Source: a virus
IMG/VR virus record: IMGVR_UViG_3300032246_000222
Location: 1-23,207 of that record
Strand: one strand, 5' to 3'
Length of the DNA stretch: 23,207 nt
Positions 1-4,938 of this stretch are shown here, piece after piece; position 1 is the stretch's first letter, and each line of letters opens with the position of its first letter. The position numbers and the translations under genes were made by a program. Below the pieces are notes generated by a model, which worked only from the letters and a program-made list of their open reading frames with translations, was not told the DNA's origin and did no database searches.

Positions 1-483
1 ACTGGCAAACAAGCAGCCGAGCGTGGTAGTGCCATTCATGCCATCATAGAAAGCTTTTTTGATGGTGTTTTACTAGAGTCAGTACCTGAGTATTGCCGTA
101 ACATAGAAAACGCTCTACAAGCCTCTTATGGGGCTAGATTATGGCTACCAGAAGTAAGTGCTAGTCACTCTGATCTTAAATATGGTGGAAAAGTAGATTT
201 ACACGCAAAAGCAGACAAAATTAAAGGTGTGCCAGGTGTAGTTGTAGATTTTAAGACTAAAGAAACCCCTTTAGAAAGCGTAGTTCCATACCAAGAGCAT
301 ATCATGCAAATGGCAGCCTACCGAGAGCTTCTAGGCTTAGAGGGTGCTAGATGTGGGATTATGTTTGTCAATGGCTTAACCAATGAGGTAAAGCTATGCG
401 AAATCACAGAAGATGAACTGCAAAAGGGCTTAAAGTGCTTTTTTCACTTATTGCGCTTTTATCAGTTAAAATCGGGTCTATAG
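1..483 (+). CDS. PD-(D/E)XK superfamily exonuclease, 5'-truncated
   Basis: The frame is open from the first base of the window to a TAG stop, giving at least 160 residues; the true start lies outside. The RecB/Cas4-like nuclease motifs are visible in order. They are an early G-x-x-I-H-x-x-I-E helix (residues about 10-19), a GGKVDLHA strand giving the first acidic metal ligand (about 62-69), VVDFKTK carrying the D-x-K catalytic pair (about 80-86), and a QxxAY-type helix (HIMQMAAYRELLG, about 100-112). The family cuts DNA with two metal ions, and phage members usually serve recombination or replication. An internal ATG at 229 would remove the first motifs and is not a credible start. It is the last gene of a + strand module and is followed by a hairpin. 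Seen: motifs. Inferred: exonuclease role in phage DNA metabolism. Confidence 0.8.
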   Translation, partial: TGKQAAERGSAIHAIIESFFDGVLLESVPEYCRNIENALQASYGARLWLPEVSASHSDLKYGGKVDLHAKADKIKGVPGVVVDFKTKETPLESVVPYQEHIMQMAAYRELLGLEGARCGIMFVNGLTNEVKLCEITEDELQKGLKCFFHLLRFYQLKSGL

Positions 484-488
484 AATTT

Positions 489-560
489 ATGGGGCTGGCT
501 TGGTTTCCCCCGACCATTACATCCTTCCGTGAGGAGTCAGCCCCACCCTATTGTTTTTTT
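489..560 (+). terminator. Long hairpin with T tract, possible terminator or structured RNA
   Basis: Six bases after the nuclease stop, 490-500 pairs with 535-545. This is an 11-bp stem with one G-U pair and a GGGGCTG/CAGCCCC core. Two small internal arms can form: TGGT 501-504 with ACCA 513-516, and CCT 523-525 with AGG 532-534. The result would be a three-way junction. A T-rich run follows at 550-560, but it lies about 5-8 bases from the stem, which is loose for a classical intrinsic terminator. GGGG 491-494 could instead pair with CCCC at 507-510, so two exclusive folds are possible. With the 484-670 gap this is noncoding. Termination of the upstream unit is the simplest reading. Confidence 0.5.
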
Positions 561-599
561 ACAACAAATAAAAATATATTTTTAATCCAAAGAAAAAAC

Positions 600-641
600 T
601 TGATCTAGATCAATTTTTTTAGGCAAATTCTATACGATACT
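600..641 (+). promoter_or_regulatory. Candidate FNR/CRP-type activated promoter
   Basis: A perfect 14-bp palindrome, TTGATCTAGATCAA, lies at 600-613 and matches the FNR/Anr consensus TTGAT-N4-ATCAA at every fixed base. A weak -10 candidate, GATACT (4/6), lies at 636-641, with TACGAT at 633-638 as an alternative. If GATACT is used, transcription would begin near 648 and the palindrome centre (606.5) would sit near -41.5. That is the position of a class II FNR-activated promoter, which lacks a good -35 box, as here. The element precedes the small-gene chain that begins at 671. Seen: palindrome and spacing. Inferred: activation by a host FNR-family regulator, or repression by an unknown dimeric phage protein. 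Confidence 0.5.
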
Positions 642-670
642 GATCATGAATTAACGCAAAGGGGAAACAA

Positions 671-841
671 ATGAAATACGGATATATTCGCAAAAACAAC
701 AAATATTTGGGTGGTGGTTATGTAATGATTGTTTCTCAAAATTTGTCTATTGCTGATGGCAATTATTTTGAGCAACATTACCCAAATTTACGAGCTGCTA
801 AAGCTGCTGGTAAGAAACAAAACTTAATTGTTTGGATGTAA
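671..841 (+). CDS. Small hypothetical protein, 56 aa
   Basis: ATG at 671 is preceded by AAAGGGGAAACAA, a good ribosome binding site, and the frame runs 56 codons to TAA. The product is basic and Tyr/Asn-rich (begins MKYGYIRKNN and contains a KAAGKKQ segment near the C terminus), with no membrane segment or cysteine. It looks like a compact one-domain protein with an N-terminal beta strand stretch and a helix near residues 40-48 (LRAAKAAGKK). I do not recognise a family. It is the first gene downstream of the FNR-type palindrome, so it is the most likely direct target of that control. It is supported by its start signal, length and position, not by similarity. Confidence 0.6.
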   Translation: MKYGYIRKNNKYLGGGYVMIVSQNLSIADGNYFEQHYPNLRAAKAAGKKQNLIVWM

Positions 842-849
842 TTTTTTAC

Positions 850-918
850 GACAGGTCATTGACACTATTCGGCAACGACTCGCAGAGTGACTGTTATACA
901 AAAAGACCTTGACCTGTC
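850..918 (+). other. Intergenic inverted repeat / structured RNA element
   Basis: GACAGGTCA at 850-858 is a perfect 9-bp inverted repeat of TGACCTGTC at 910-918. Within the 51-base loop, ACTC 878-881 can pair with GAGT 885-888 across a GCA triloop. A second GACCT at 905-909 could compete with 911-915 for AGGTC. The element fills the gap between the 56-aa gene and the 26-aa membrane peptide. No T tract follows, so it is not an intrinsic terminator. A TTGACA hexamer (859-864) is present, but no -10 box lies at the right spacing. It could be an RNA processing/stability hairpin or a pair of operator half-sites. Confidence 0.45.
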
Positions 919-938
919 ACCTTTACTTAGGGGGATTT

Positions 939-1019
939 ATGAAGATAACATTAATTGATTGGATTGGCGTAATACTGCTAGGTATTATTTTGGGTTCAAT
1001 GTTTGGATGGGGGTTTTAA
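939..1019 (+). CDS. 26-aa single-pass membrane peptide
   Basis: ATG at 939 follows a strong TTAGGGGGA ribosome binding site. The 26 codons give a short polar start (MKITLIDW) and one hydrophobic helix, about residues 9-25 (IGVILLGIILGSMFGWGF), with a GxxxG-like spacing that favours helix packing. The stop TAA is separated by one base from the ATG of the next gene, a lipoprotein, so the two are probably translationally coupled and may act together in the envelope. It is too short to assign by similarity. The strong start signal and tight coupling are the support. It may be a membrane toxin-like, holin-like or exclusion peptide, and nothing in the sequence decides between these. Confidence 0.55.
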   Translation: MKITLIDWIGVILLGIILGSMFGWGF

Positions 1020-1020
1020 T

Positions 1021-1266
1021 ATGAAATATGCTATTTTGCTTGCATTGTTTTTAACTGCTTGTGCATCAGGGCCTCAAGCCCCAAGCCAAGATTTAATTAT
1101 TGATAAACAAGTTGCAGCTCTTACTCGCAATGAAGTTATCAATGGTGTTACAGAATGTGAAGGTTCTGGTCTAAGAGCGTTTGTAATCACTACTAAACGC
1201 AAAATCAATGGTTATACAAGTGATATACCAGTTGAGGTAATGTGTATGCCTCGTAATAGATATTAA
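1021..1266 (+). CDS. Small phage-encoded lipoprotein, 81 aa
   Basis: The best start is ATG at 1021, one base after the upstream stop, with GGGGG at 1009-1013 as binding site. An in-frame ATG at 1003 would put charged and polar residues ahead of the signal peptide. The product has a type II signal peptide (MKYAILLALFLTAC) with lipobox L-T-A-C and Cys14 as the lipidated residue. A mature part of about 68 residues follows. It contains two further cysteines (in TECEG and VMCMP) that could form a disulphide in the periplasm. Small phage lipoproteins such as T5 Llp block the phage receptor and exclude superinfecting phages. That role fits here by size, topology and gene company, but no sequence similarity is claimed. 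Confidence 0.75.
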   Translation: MKYAILLALFLTACASGPQAPSQDLIIDKQVAALTRNEVINGVTECEGSGLRAFVITTKRKINGYTSDIPVEVMCMPRNRY

Positions 1267-1276
1267 GGAAAAAATC

Positions 1277-1525
1277 ATGGTTATGTCAACGGAATACGCA
1301 ACACCAGAATATAAGTCTTATAGGTGTTACAAAGTAAACCAAGTTTTATATGTGCCTCATTACACCAATCCTGGCATTTATGTAGGGCCAAGCACTAAAC
1401 AAGAAACAGGGTTTATTAAAGGCAAATATACAGCTTGTTTACTATATAAACATGAGCTAATAAAGATGGGCGCTTCAGAAGTTATTGAGCAGCTCTGGTC
1501 AACATCAGCAAGGGATAAATCATGA
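1277..1525 (+). CDS. Hypothetical protein, 82 aa
   Basis: The start at 1277 is preceded by TTAAGGAAAAAATC, a suitable binding site; a second ATG two codons later is possible. The product is rich in Tyr, Lys and Thr in its first half (many aromatic residues, beta-like) and ends in a helical stretch (about residues 45-80, containing LYKHELIKMGASEVIEQLW). There is no signal peptide or membrane segment. Its stop TGA overlaps the ATG of the next gene as ATGA, indicating coupled translation within the accessory chain. I do not recognise a family. The short N-terminal aromatic block could be a small nucleic-acid or protein-binding fold, but this is a guess. Confidence 0.65.
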   Translation: MVMSTEYATPEYKSYRCYKVNQVLYVPHYTNPGIYVGPSTKQETGFIKGKYTACLLYKHELIKMGASEVIEQLWSTSARDKS

Positions 1526-1749
1526 GTTTATGGGATGAGGCAAATGAAATAGAGTCTATTTCTAATCAAATATCTTGTTTAGGTAATGTATTGGAATTAG
1601 TTGCAGAAAAGCTATCATTTGACCCTGAGAGTGGAACTTTATGGTTGTGCCGTGATGTTTGTGAAAATGTCTATGAAAAGCTACAACTGCGTATAAAAGC
1701 ATTGTTAAAAATTTATACGGAAAAACAAAATGAACAATTTTCTAAATAA
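1522..1749 (+). CDS. Hypothetical helical protein, 75 aa
   Basis: It overlaps the previous stop by four bases (ATGA) and its translation is probably coupled. The 75-residue product is acidic in its N-terminal half and basic toward the end. It is predicted by eye to be almost wholly helical, with hydrophobic positions repeating every three to four residues (ISNQISCLGNVLELVAEK, then VCENVYEKLQLRIKALLKIY). It has cysteines near residues 19, 43 and 47 and no membrane segment. The look is of a small soluble helical-bundle protein that may dimerise. No family was recognised. The next gene starts inside its last codons in another frame. Confidence 0.6.
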   Translation: MSLWDEANEIESISNQISCLGNVLELVAEKLSFDPESGTLWLCRDVCENVYEKLQLRIKALLKIYTEKQNEQFSK

Positions 1750-1945
1750 CGGCAAAGTATTAATTGGTTCTAGATACGATGAGAATCCACTTAAACCTAG
1801 ATATGTAGAAAAAGATTCTGATATGCTAGAAATTCAAAAGTGGCTAATTGGCGATCCTGCTAAATTACGCTTTGAATACTGGTGCAATGTTGCTTATATT
1901 GCTGCTCTTAGTTTTGTGGCTTTGGTTATTTACATTACAGCTTGA
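1730..1945 (+). CDS. Small membrane protein, 71 aa
   Basis: The start ATG lies 20 bases inside the previous gene, with GGAAAAA upstream as a weak binding site. The product has a polar N-terminal half (about residues 1-48, many charged residues). It ends in one hydrophobic helix (about 50-70, VAYIAALSFVALVIYITA), so the expected topology is a cytoplasmic domain with a C-terminal tail anchor. Its TGA stop overlaps the TTG start of the nuclease-like gene. Function is unknown. Together with the 26-aa peptide and the lipoprotein it makes the third envelope-directed product in about 1 kb. Confidence 0.6.
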   Translation: MNNFLNNGKVLIGSRYDENPLKPRYVEKDSDMLEIQKWLIGDPAKLRFEYWCNVAYIAALSFVALVIYITA

Positions 1946-2370
1946 AGCCTTTTAGTCAACATTTACACGATGTATATGATGGCCCTGGTCGCAAAGCAGT
2001 AAGCGACTGGGTGCAAATGAAATGGGGTTTAGAAGTAAAAGATAACCCTAATCGCTATGGAGTTGATTTAATCTGTTATCGATCAGATGTTCCAGTTGGG
2101 CTGCTTGAGGTAGAAGTGCGTCAAGAAGGCTTTGATCGACTTGGTAGTATTCACGTAGCGCAGCGCAAAGACAAGCTATTTCAAGAAGGTCTGCCGACTC
2201 TATTTTTTGCTGTAACTCAGGACTTATCTCGTGCTTACTGGGTAAAAGCAGACTTGATAGCAAATTGCCCATTGATTGAAGTCCATAACAAATATGTTAG
2301 TAAAGGGGAGTTTTTTTACGACTGCCCCATTACTATGTTTAAAATTGCCGATCTTACGCAGCTATTTTAA
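1942..2370 (+). CDS. Putative small PD-(D/E)XK-like nuclease, 142 aa
   Basis: The start is a TTG that shares TGA with the upstream stop, so initiation probably depends on coupling. The product contains a strand-turn-strand core resembling restriction-endonuclease-like folds: R-Y-G-V-D-L (Asp42), about 14 residues, then LLEVEVR with Glu56 and Glu58. This is followed by a conserved-looking IHVAQRKDKLF segment and an FFAV strand. The usual lysine of D...(D/E)xK is replaced (E-V-E), so catalysis is uncertain. Phages carry many such small nucleases for recombination, host DNA breakdown or junction resolution. The gene ends the + strand unit and its stop overlaps the stop of the converging late operon by four bases. 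A non-nuclease reading remains possible. Confidence 0.55.
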   Translation: MKPFSQHLHDVYDGPGRKAVSDWVQMKWGLEVKDNPNRYGVDLICYRSDVPVGLLEVEVRQEGFDRLGSIHVAQRKDKLFQEGLPTLFFAVTQDLSRAYWVKADLIANCPLIEVHNKYVSKGEFFYDCPITMFKIADLTQLF

Positions 2371-2573
2371 TACTTACGCATATTTGGTAGTGGGGCTTCT
2401 TTTTGGCTTGATTGGTGTGGGTGATGAGCCTTTTCCATAGGCAAAGCCATATGCTTGTCTAATTTAGCCTCTAAACGCTCAATACGATCTTCTGTGCGAT
2501 GCTCAGAATCTTTAACGTAATGACCTTTAGGGGACTTATGTTCTTTGCCTTCAATCTTAAAATTAGTTGCCAT
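2367..2573 (-). CDS. Small hydrophilic hypothetical protein, 68 aa
   Basis: The chosen start is ATG at 2573, which has GGAGA at a proper distance. A TTG four codons upstream lacks one. The start lies inside the last codons of the endolysin gene (11-base overlap), so it is the terminal gene of the late operon. The product is highly charged and rich in Lys, Glu and His, with a central helix (about 25-45, RTEDRIERLEAKLDKHMAL) that could form a coiled coil. A His/Pro-rich tail (HHPHQSS) follows. There is no membrane segment. No family was recognised. Position after the lysis genes could mean a minor virion or lysis-timing role, but this is unsupported. Confidence 0.6.
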   Translation of the reverse strand: MATNFKIEGKEHKSPKGHYVKDSEHRTEDRIERLEAKLDKHMALPMEKAHHPHQSSQKEAPLPNMRKY

Positions 2574-3084
2574 TTGATTCTCCAATCATTTTTAATGCGT
2601 TTTGTTTAACATCTTCTACTCGTTTTAGCCAACCTTTGCCAAATGTAGGAAACGTAGGCAAAGACTCATAAAAGCCTATTTTACGCTGACTAAACGCTTC
2701 TACAACGTCTTTAGGGTTTTTTCCGTCAATTAATTGCATTGTGCGTGGGCCTATAGTGCCATCAGGAACGCATCCAAGGCACTCTTGCAGTAATTTGACA
2801 CTACGCCCTGCACCCATGTTTACGGCAGCGTCAAACGCCATGTAATCAACTCCTATGGGCAATTGGTTTGCATAGCAAGCCATCCAATACTTAGCTTGAT
2901 ACATAGGAGCTACATCGGTAGGGGTTAACCCTTGCATTGTCTTAACTTCATGTCCAACCCATTCTTGCCAGACTTTTTTAGTGACACCTAGATTGGTTTC
3001 ACCGCCAGGATCTTTAGGATTATTTACCCAGCCGCCCTCGCTTTTAAGCACAAGCTCAAGGCATTTTTGAAAATTATTTTGCAT
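2563..3084 (-). CDS. Endolysin, GH108-type N-acetylmuramidase
   Basis: The 173-residue product matches the glycoside hydrolase 108 pattern. An N-terminal helix ends in SEGGW with the expected catalytic Glu16. Then come NNPKDPGGETNLGVT (residues 21-35, the conserved D-P-G-G-x-T-x-x-G loop) and a C-terminal region with VVEAFSQRKIGFYESL and GWLKRVEDV, which resembles the peptidoglycan-binding domain usually fused to this family. It should cleave the glycan chain of peptidoglycan between MurNAc and GlcNAc. There is no signal peptide or N-terminal anchor, so a holin is needed for access to the wall. Its start overlaps the end of the Rz-like gene by 11 bases. Length is typical for the family. Confidence 0.9.
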   Translation of the reverse strand: MQNNFQKCLELVLKSEGGWVNNPKDPGGETNLGVTKKVWQEWVGHEVKTMQGLTPTDVAPMYQAKYWMACYANQLPIGVDYMAFDAAVNMGAGRSVKLLQECLGCVPDGTIGPRTMQLIDGKNPKDVVEAFSQRKIGFYESLPTFPTFGKGWLKRVEDVKQNALKMIGESNGN

Positions 3085-3502
3085 CTAATCCTACCATTTG
3101 GTTAATCCAATCTTGTAAAGCAATTACTTGCTGGGTTGTTTGGGCGCATTGCTCGGCAACAAGTAATACGTCAACGGCTTTTCCATTAATGGTAATGGTG
3201 GAGTTGGCATTGTAGGACATTGCACCGCTACTGGTGTTGTGCAAGCTGCTATAAAAGGTATGAATGTTATCAATATTAGCTTGATAAGTTTTTTTAGTAT
3301 TGTCATTAATTATCTCCTGTTCTTTCTTGATTGCTTTATTTTCTGCAATTTGTTTTTCCGCAACAATCTTAACTTCGTCTTGGAATTGCACAAAGCGTAA
3401 ATGTTCTACATAAAAGCCAGCACCAAAGGAACTAAGAATAAGAGCAGCATAAATGTAAATTTGTCCACCAATACCGCCTAATAAGTTAAATAAAAAGCTC
3501 AT
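3074..3502 (-). CDS. Rz: Rz-like inner-membrane spanin, 142 aa
   Basis: An N-terminal hydrophobic helix (about residues 14-32, IYIYAALILSSFGAGFYVE) precedes a charged helical region (about 38-75) suited to a periplasmic coiled coil. This is the layout of an i-spanin. The call rests mainly on context. It lies directly upstream of the endolysin, and a second lipoprotein gene with Rz1 character is wholly embedded in another frame within it, the hallmark of lambda-type Rz/Rz1. The pair bridges inner and outer membranes and fuses them in the final lysis step. The start ATG overlaps the stop of the preceding small membrane gene by four bases. No direct homologue is claimed. Confidence 0.75.
   Translation of the reverse strand: MSFLFNLLGGIGGQIYIYAALILSSFGAGFYVEHLRFVQFQDEVKIVAEKQIAENKAIKKEQEIINDNTKKTYQANIDNIHTFYSSLHNTSSGAMSYNANSTITINGKAVDVLLVAEQCAQTTQQVIALQDWINQMVGLDAK
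3124..3306 (-). CDS. Rz1: Embedded Rz1-like outer-membrane spanin lipoprotein, 60 aa
   Basis: The gene is entirely inside the Rz-like gene in a different frame and starts at an ATG preceded by a strong AGGAGATAATTA site. The product has a basic N terminus (MTILKKLIK), a hydrophobic stretch and a lipobox I-A-A-C with Cys22. It then has a short proline-rich mature part (TPVAVQCPTMPTPPLPL). Lipidation plus proline richness in about 40 mature residues is typical of o-spanins. A second cysteine at about residue 30 could make the inter-subunit disulphide seen in lambda Rz1. It should sit in the outer membrane and bind the Rz-like coiled coil. The lipobox and binding site make it clear this is a real gene and not a shadow frame. 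Confidence 0.85.
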   Translation of the reverse strand: MTILKKLIKLILITFIPFIAACTTPVAVQCPTMPTPPLPLMEKPLTYYLLPSNAPKQPSK

Positions 3503-3723
3503 TGTGGCTCTGCATCCTTTTTCATCATTACTGCTGCGCCATGTGCGCCAGATAGGATACCAATAGCTTGTGCAAAGTTCATAAGATCTATATTGCCATT
3601 ATGAACAGCATCCCACATACCACCAGCGATAACCGCTAAAGTGGTAGTTACCCATGACCAACGAGCTACGTCATGCGTTTCGTTATCTTTACCTGTTACA
3701 AGGTGTTTTAAAATTTCTAACAT
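3499..3723 (-). CDS. Small membrane protein, holin candidate, 74 aa
   Basis: The product has a charged N terminus with HxxAR (residues about 17-21) and a first hydrophobic segment (about 23-38, WVTTTLAVIAGGMWDAV). A second, weaker one follows (about 49-67, NFAQAIGILSGAHGAAVMM), and it ends in a charged tail (KKDAEPQ). Two membrane segments with small residues and a charged C terminus fit a class II-like holin. It lies immediately upstream of the spanin and endolysin genes and overlaps the Rz-like start by four bases. Holins let endolysin cross the inner membrane at a timed moment. The gene two places upstream is a competing candidate. Confidence 0.55.
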   Translation of the reverse strand: MLEILKHLVTGKDNETHDVARWSWVTTTLAVIAGGMWDAVHNGNIDLMNFAQAIGILSGAHGAAVMMKKDAEPQ

Positions 3724-4178
3724 TAAATTACTCCTAATACAAATTTAAGCCATAAAGTTACTATTAATGCTGCTATCCAACACCACATTTTGACACGCTG
3801 TATTTCTTTAGCATCGTGCTGGAAAGCCTCGTTTTCTTTGCGTTCCATGTTTTCTATATCTAGCTTAATTTTTAATACTGCATCCCATTCTTTTGCGCCA
3901 TATTTCTTTACAAAATCTATCTTTAGCTTTGCTTCTTGATCGCTAATTTGTTTTTTATGTTTCCAATCTTCTAGCGCTTTAATCAACGCTGTCTGCTTCT
4001 TTATTTCTGCTTCTTTTAACGCTCTGCGCCTTTCTTGTGCTTTGCGTTGTGCTATGTCTAGACCATCTTGCTGGATGCCTTCTACGCTTTTAGAAAGGCC
4101 TTTTGTAGCCTGTCTAGTAGCATCAAGACTACCACTAAGAGCTTGAATCCCCCCTGATATACCGAATGGGTCTGGCAT
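3723..4178 (-). CDS. Coiled-coil protein with C-terminal membrane anchor, 151 aa
   Basis: Residues 1-30 are Gly/Ser-rich. Residues about 40-125 are very rich in Lys, Glu, Gln and Ala with heptad-like hydrophobic spacing (a long amphipathic or coiled-coil helix). The C-terminal about 20 residues (MWCWIAALIVTLWLKFVLGVI) form one membrane helix. The architecture is of a tail-anchored coiled coil. Its start lies three bases after the stop of the upstream membrane protein, and its stop overlaps the next start. It sits in the lysis cluster between two holin candidates, so a role in lysis control or as an antiholin-like partner is plausible but not shown. Confidence 0.6.
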   Translation of the reverse strand: MPDPFGISGGIQALSGSLDATRQATKGLSKSVEGIQQDGLDIAQRKAQERRRALKEAEIKKQTALIKALEDWKHKKQISDQEAKLKIDFVKKYGAKEWDAVLKIKLDIENMERKENEAFQHDAKEIQRVKMWCWIAALIVTLWLKFVLGVI

Positions 4179-4181
4179 ACA

Positions 4182-4388
4182 TCATTTTGTGCTGAAATAA
4201 TGTGCAATAAAGCCTATAAAAGAACTTAGCGCAGATACCACCATCATTCCCACCCAAAAGCCACCACGACCTTTATTAGCCATAGCAAGAAGCTCTTTAA
4301 TGTCTTGGCGCATTTCTGCTACTTCTTTTTCCATAGCTTCTACTTTTTGCCACATTACCCCAACCTTAATTGGATCTAGTTCTGCCAT
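4182..4388 (-). CDS. XhlA-like coiled-coil/membrane protein, holin candidate, 68 aa
   Basis: An N-terminal helix with heptad pattern (about residues 10-36, containing WQKVEAMEKEVAEMRQDIKE) is followed by a Gly-rich turn (NKGRGGF). One membrane helix comes next (about 44-63, VGMMVVSALSSFIGFIAHYF). This is the layout of the XhlA/haemolysin-type membrane proteins that accompany holins and endolysins in phages. It lies two bases after the collar fibre gene and leads the lysis cluster. It may be a pinholin-like or holin-accessory protein. Assignment is by architecture and place only. Confidence 0.55.
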   Translation of the reverse strand: MAELDPIKVGVMWQKVEAMEKEVAEMRQDIKELLAMANKGRGGFWVGMMVVSALSSFIGFIAHYFSTK

Positions 4389-4390
4389 AA

Positions 4391-4936
4391 TTATGTTTTC
4401 TGTATAAATGCCAAAGCATAATAAAGTGGGTTATAAGTACCGCTAGGAGATACTGTTGTATTTGCTACAAAGCCACCTGTTGCCGCTACTGAGTAAGAAT
4501 TGCCTGCTCCTACAATAAAACGATCTCTCAGATCGGCTGTGCCATTTGAGCCATTACACAATACATAACCACTAGGAATAGAACCAATAGCGCCTGACCA
4601 CATTAGGATTGCGCCTGAAGGTACAGTAGTTCCTGTAGATGTTGCGTTTTGAATACCATATAAATTGTCATAAGTCTGAATTGTATTGTTGTTTGAATCA
4701 GTTAAAACAATCTTATAGTTATAGCCAGATGTAAACCAAATCTCTACTTGGGGTCTGCCATCAGAGCCTAATACAATAGGATTGGTGTTGGCAATTGCAC
4801 CATTAGGATCAGAATAAGTCGTAAGTGGTGTAGTAGAGCCAGCTTGATAGGTATATAGATAACCACCAGCTAAAGGCAAGCCTGTAGTAGTGAAGAATTG
4901 AAATCCATTACCAATTGGGGATAGTAAAACTGCCAT
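4391..4936 (-). CDS. Short tail fibre / collar-domain protein, 181 aa
   Basis: The N-terminal about 95 residues form the beta-rich virion-attachment domain common to many podovirus fibres (GYLYTYQAGSTTPLTTY, then YKIVLTDSNNNTIQTYDNL). After a Thr/Ser linker, residues about 105-181 carry a phage tail-collar domain: GAILMWSGAIGSIPSGYVLCNG, DLRDRFIVGAG, and the typical end PLYYALAFIQK. There is no catalytic depolymerase domain between them. It should bind the tail tip and contact the cell surface. It lies right after the ejection protein genes, the position of the P22 tailspike gene, so it is the positional counterpart of the tailspike but shortened. The main fibre cluster lies elsewhere, at 14-18 kb. 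Confidence 0.85.
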   Translation of the reverse strand: MAVLLSPIGNGFQFFTTTGLPLAGGYLYTYQAGSTTPLTTYSDPNGAIANTNPIVLGSDGRPQVEIWFTSGYNYKIVLTDSNNNTIQTYDNLYGIQNATSTGTTVPSGAILMWSGAIGSIPSGYVLCNGSNGTADLRDRFIVGAGNSYSVAATGGFVANTTVSPSGTYNPLYYALAFIQKT

Positions 4937-4938
4937 TA

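Noticed and set aside
859-900. TTGACA followed by TATACA as a promoter
   Set aside because: The hexamers are about 30 bases apart, far beyond a usable spacer.
2048-2272. 74-codon - strand frame inside the nuclease-like gene
   Set aside because: It overlaps a better supported coupled gene on the + strand, and lies outside the - strand operon with no upstream gene or binding site.
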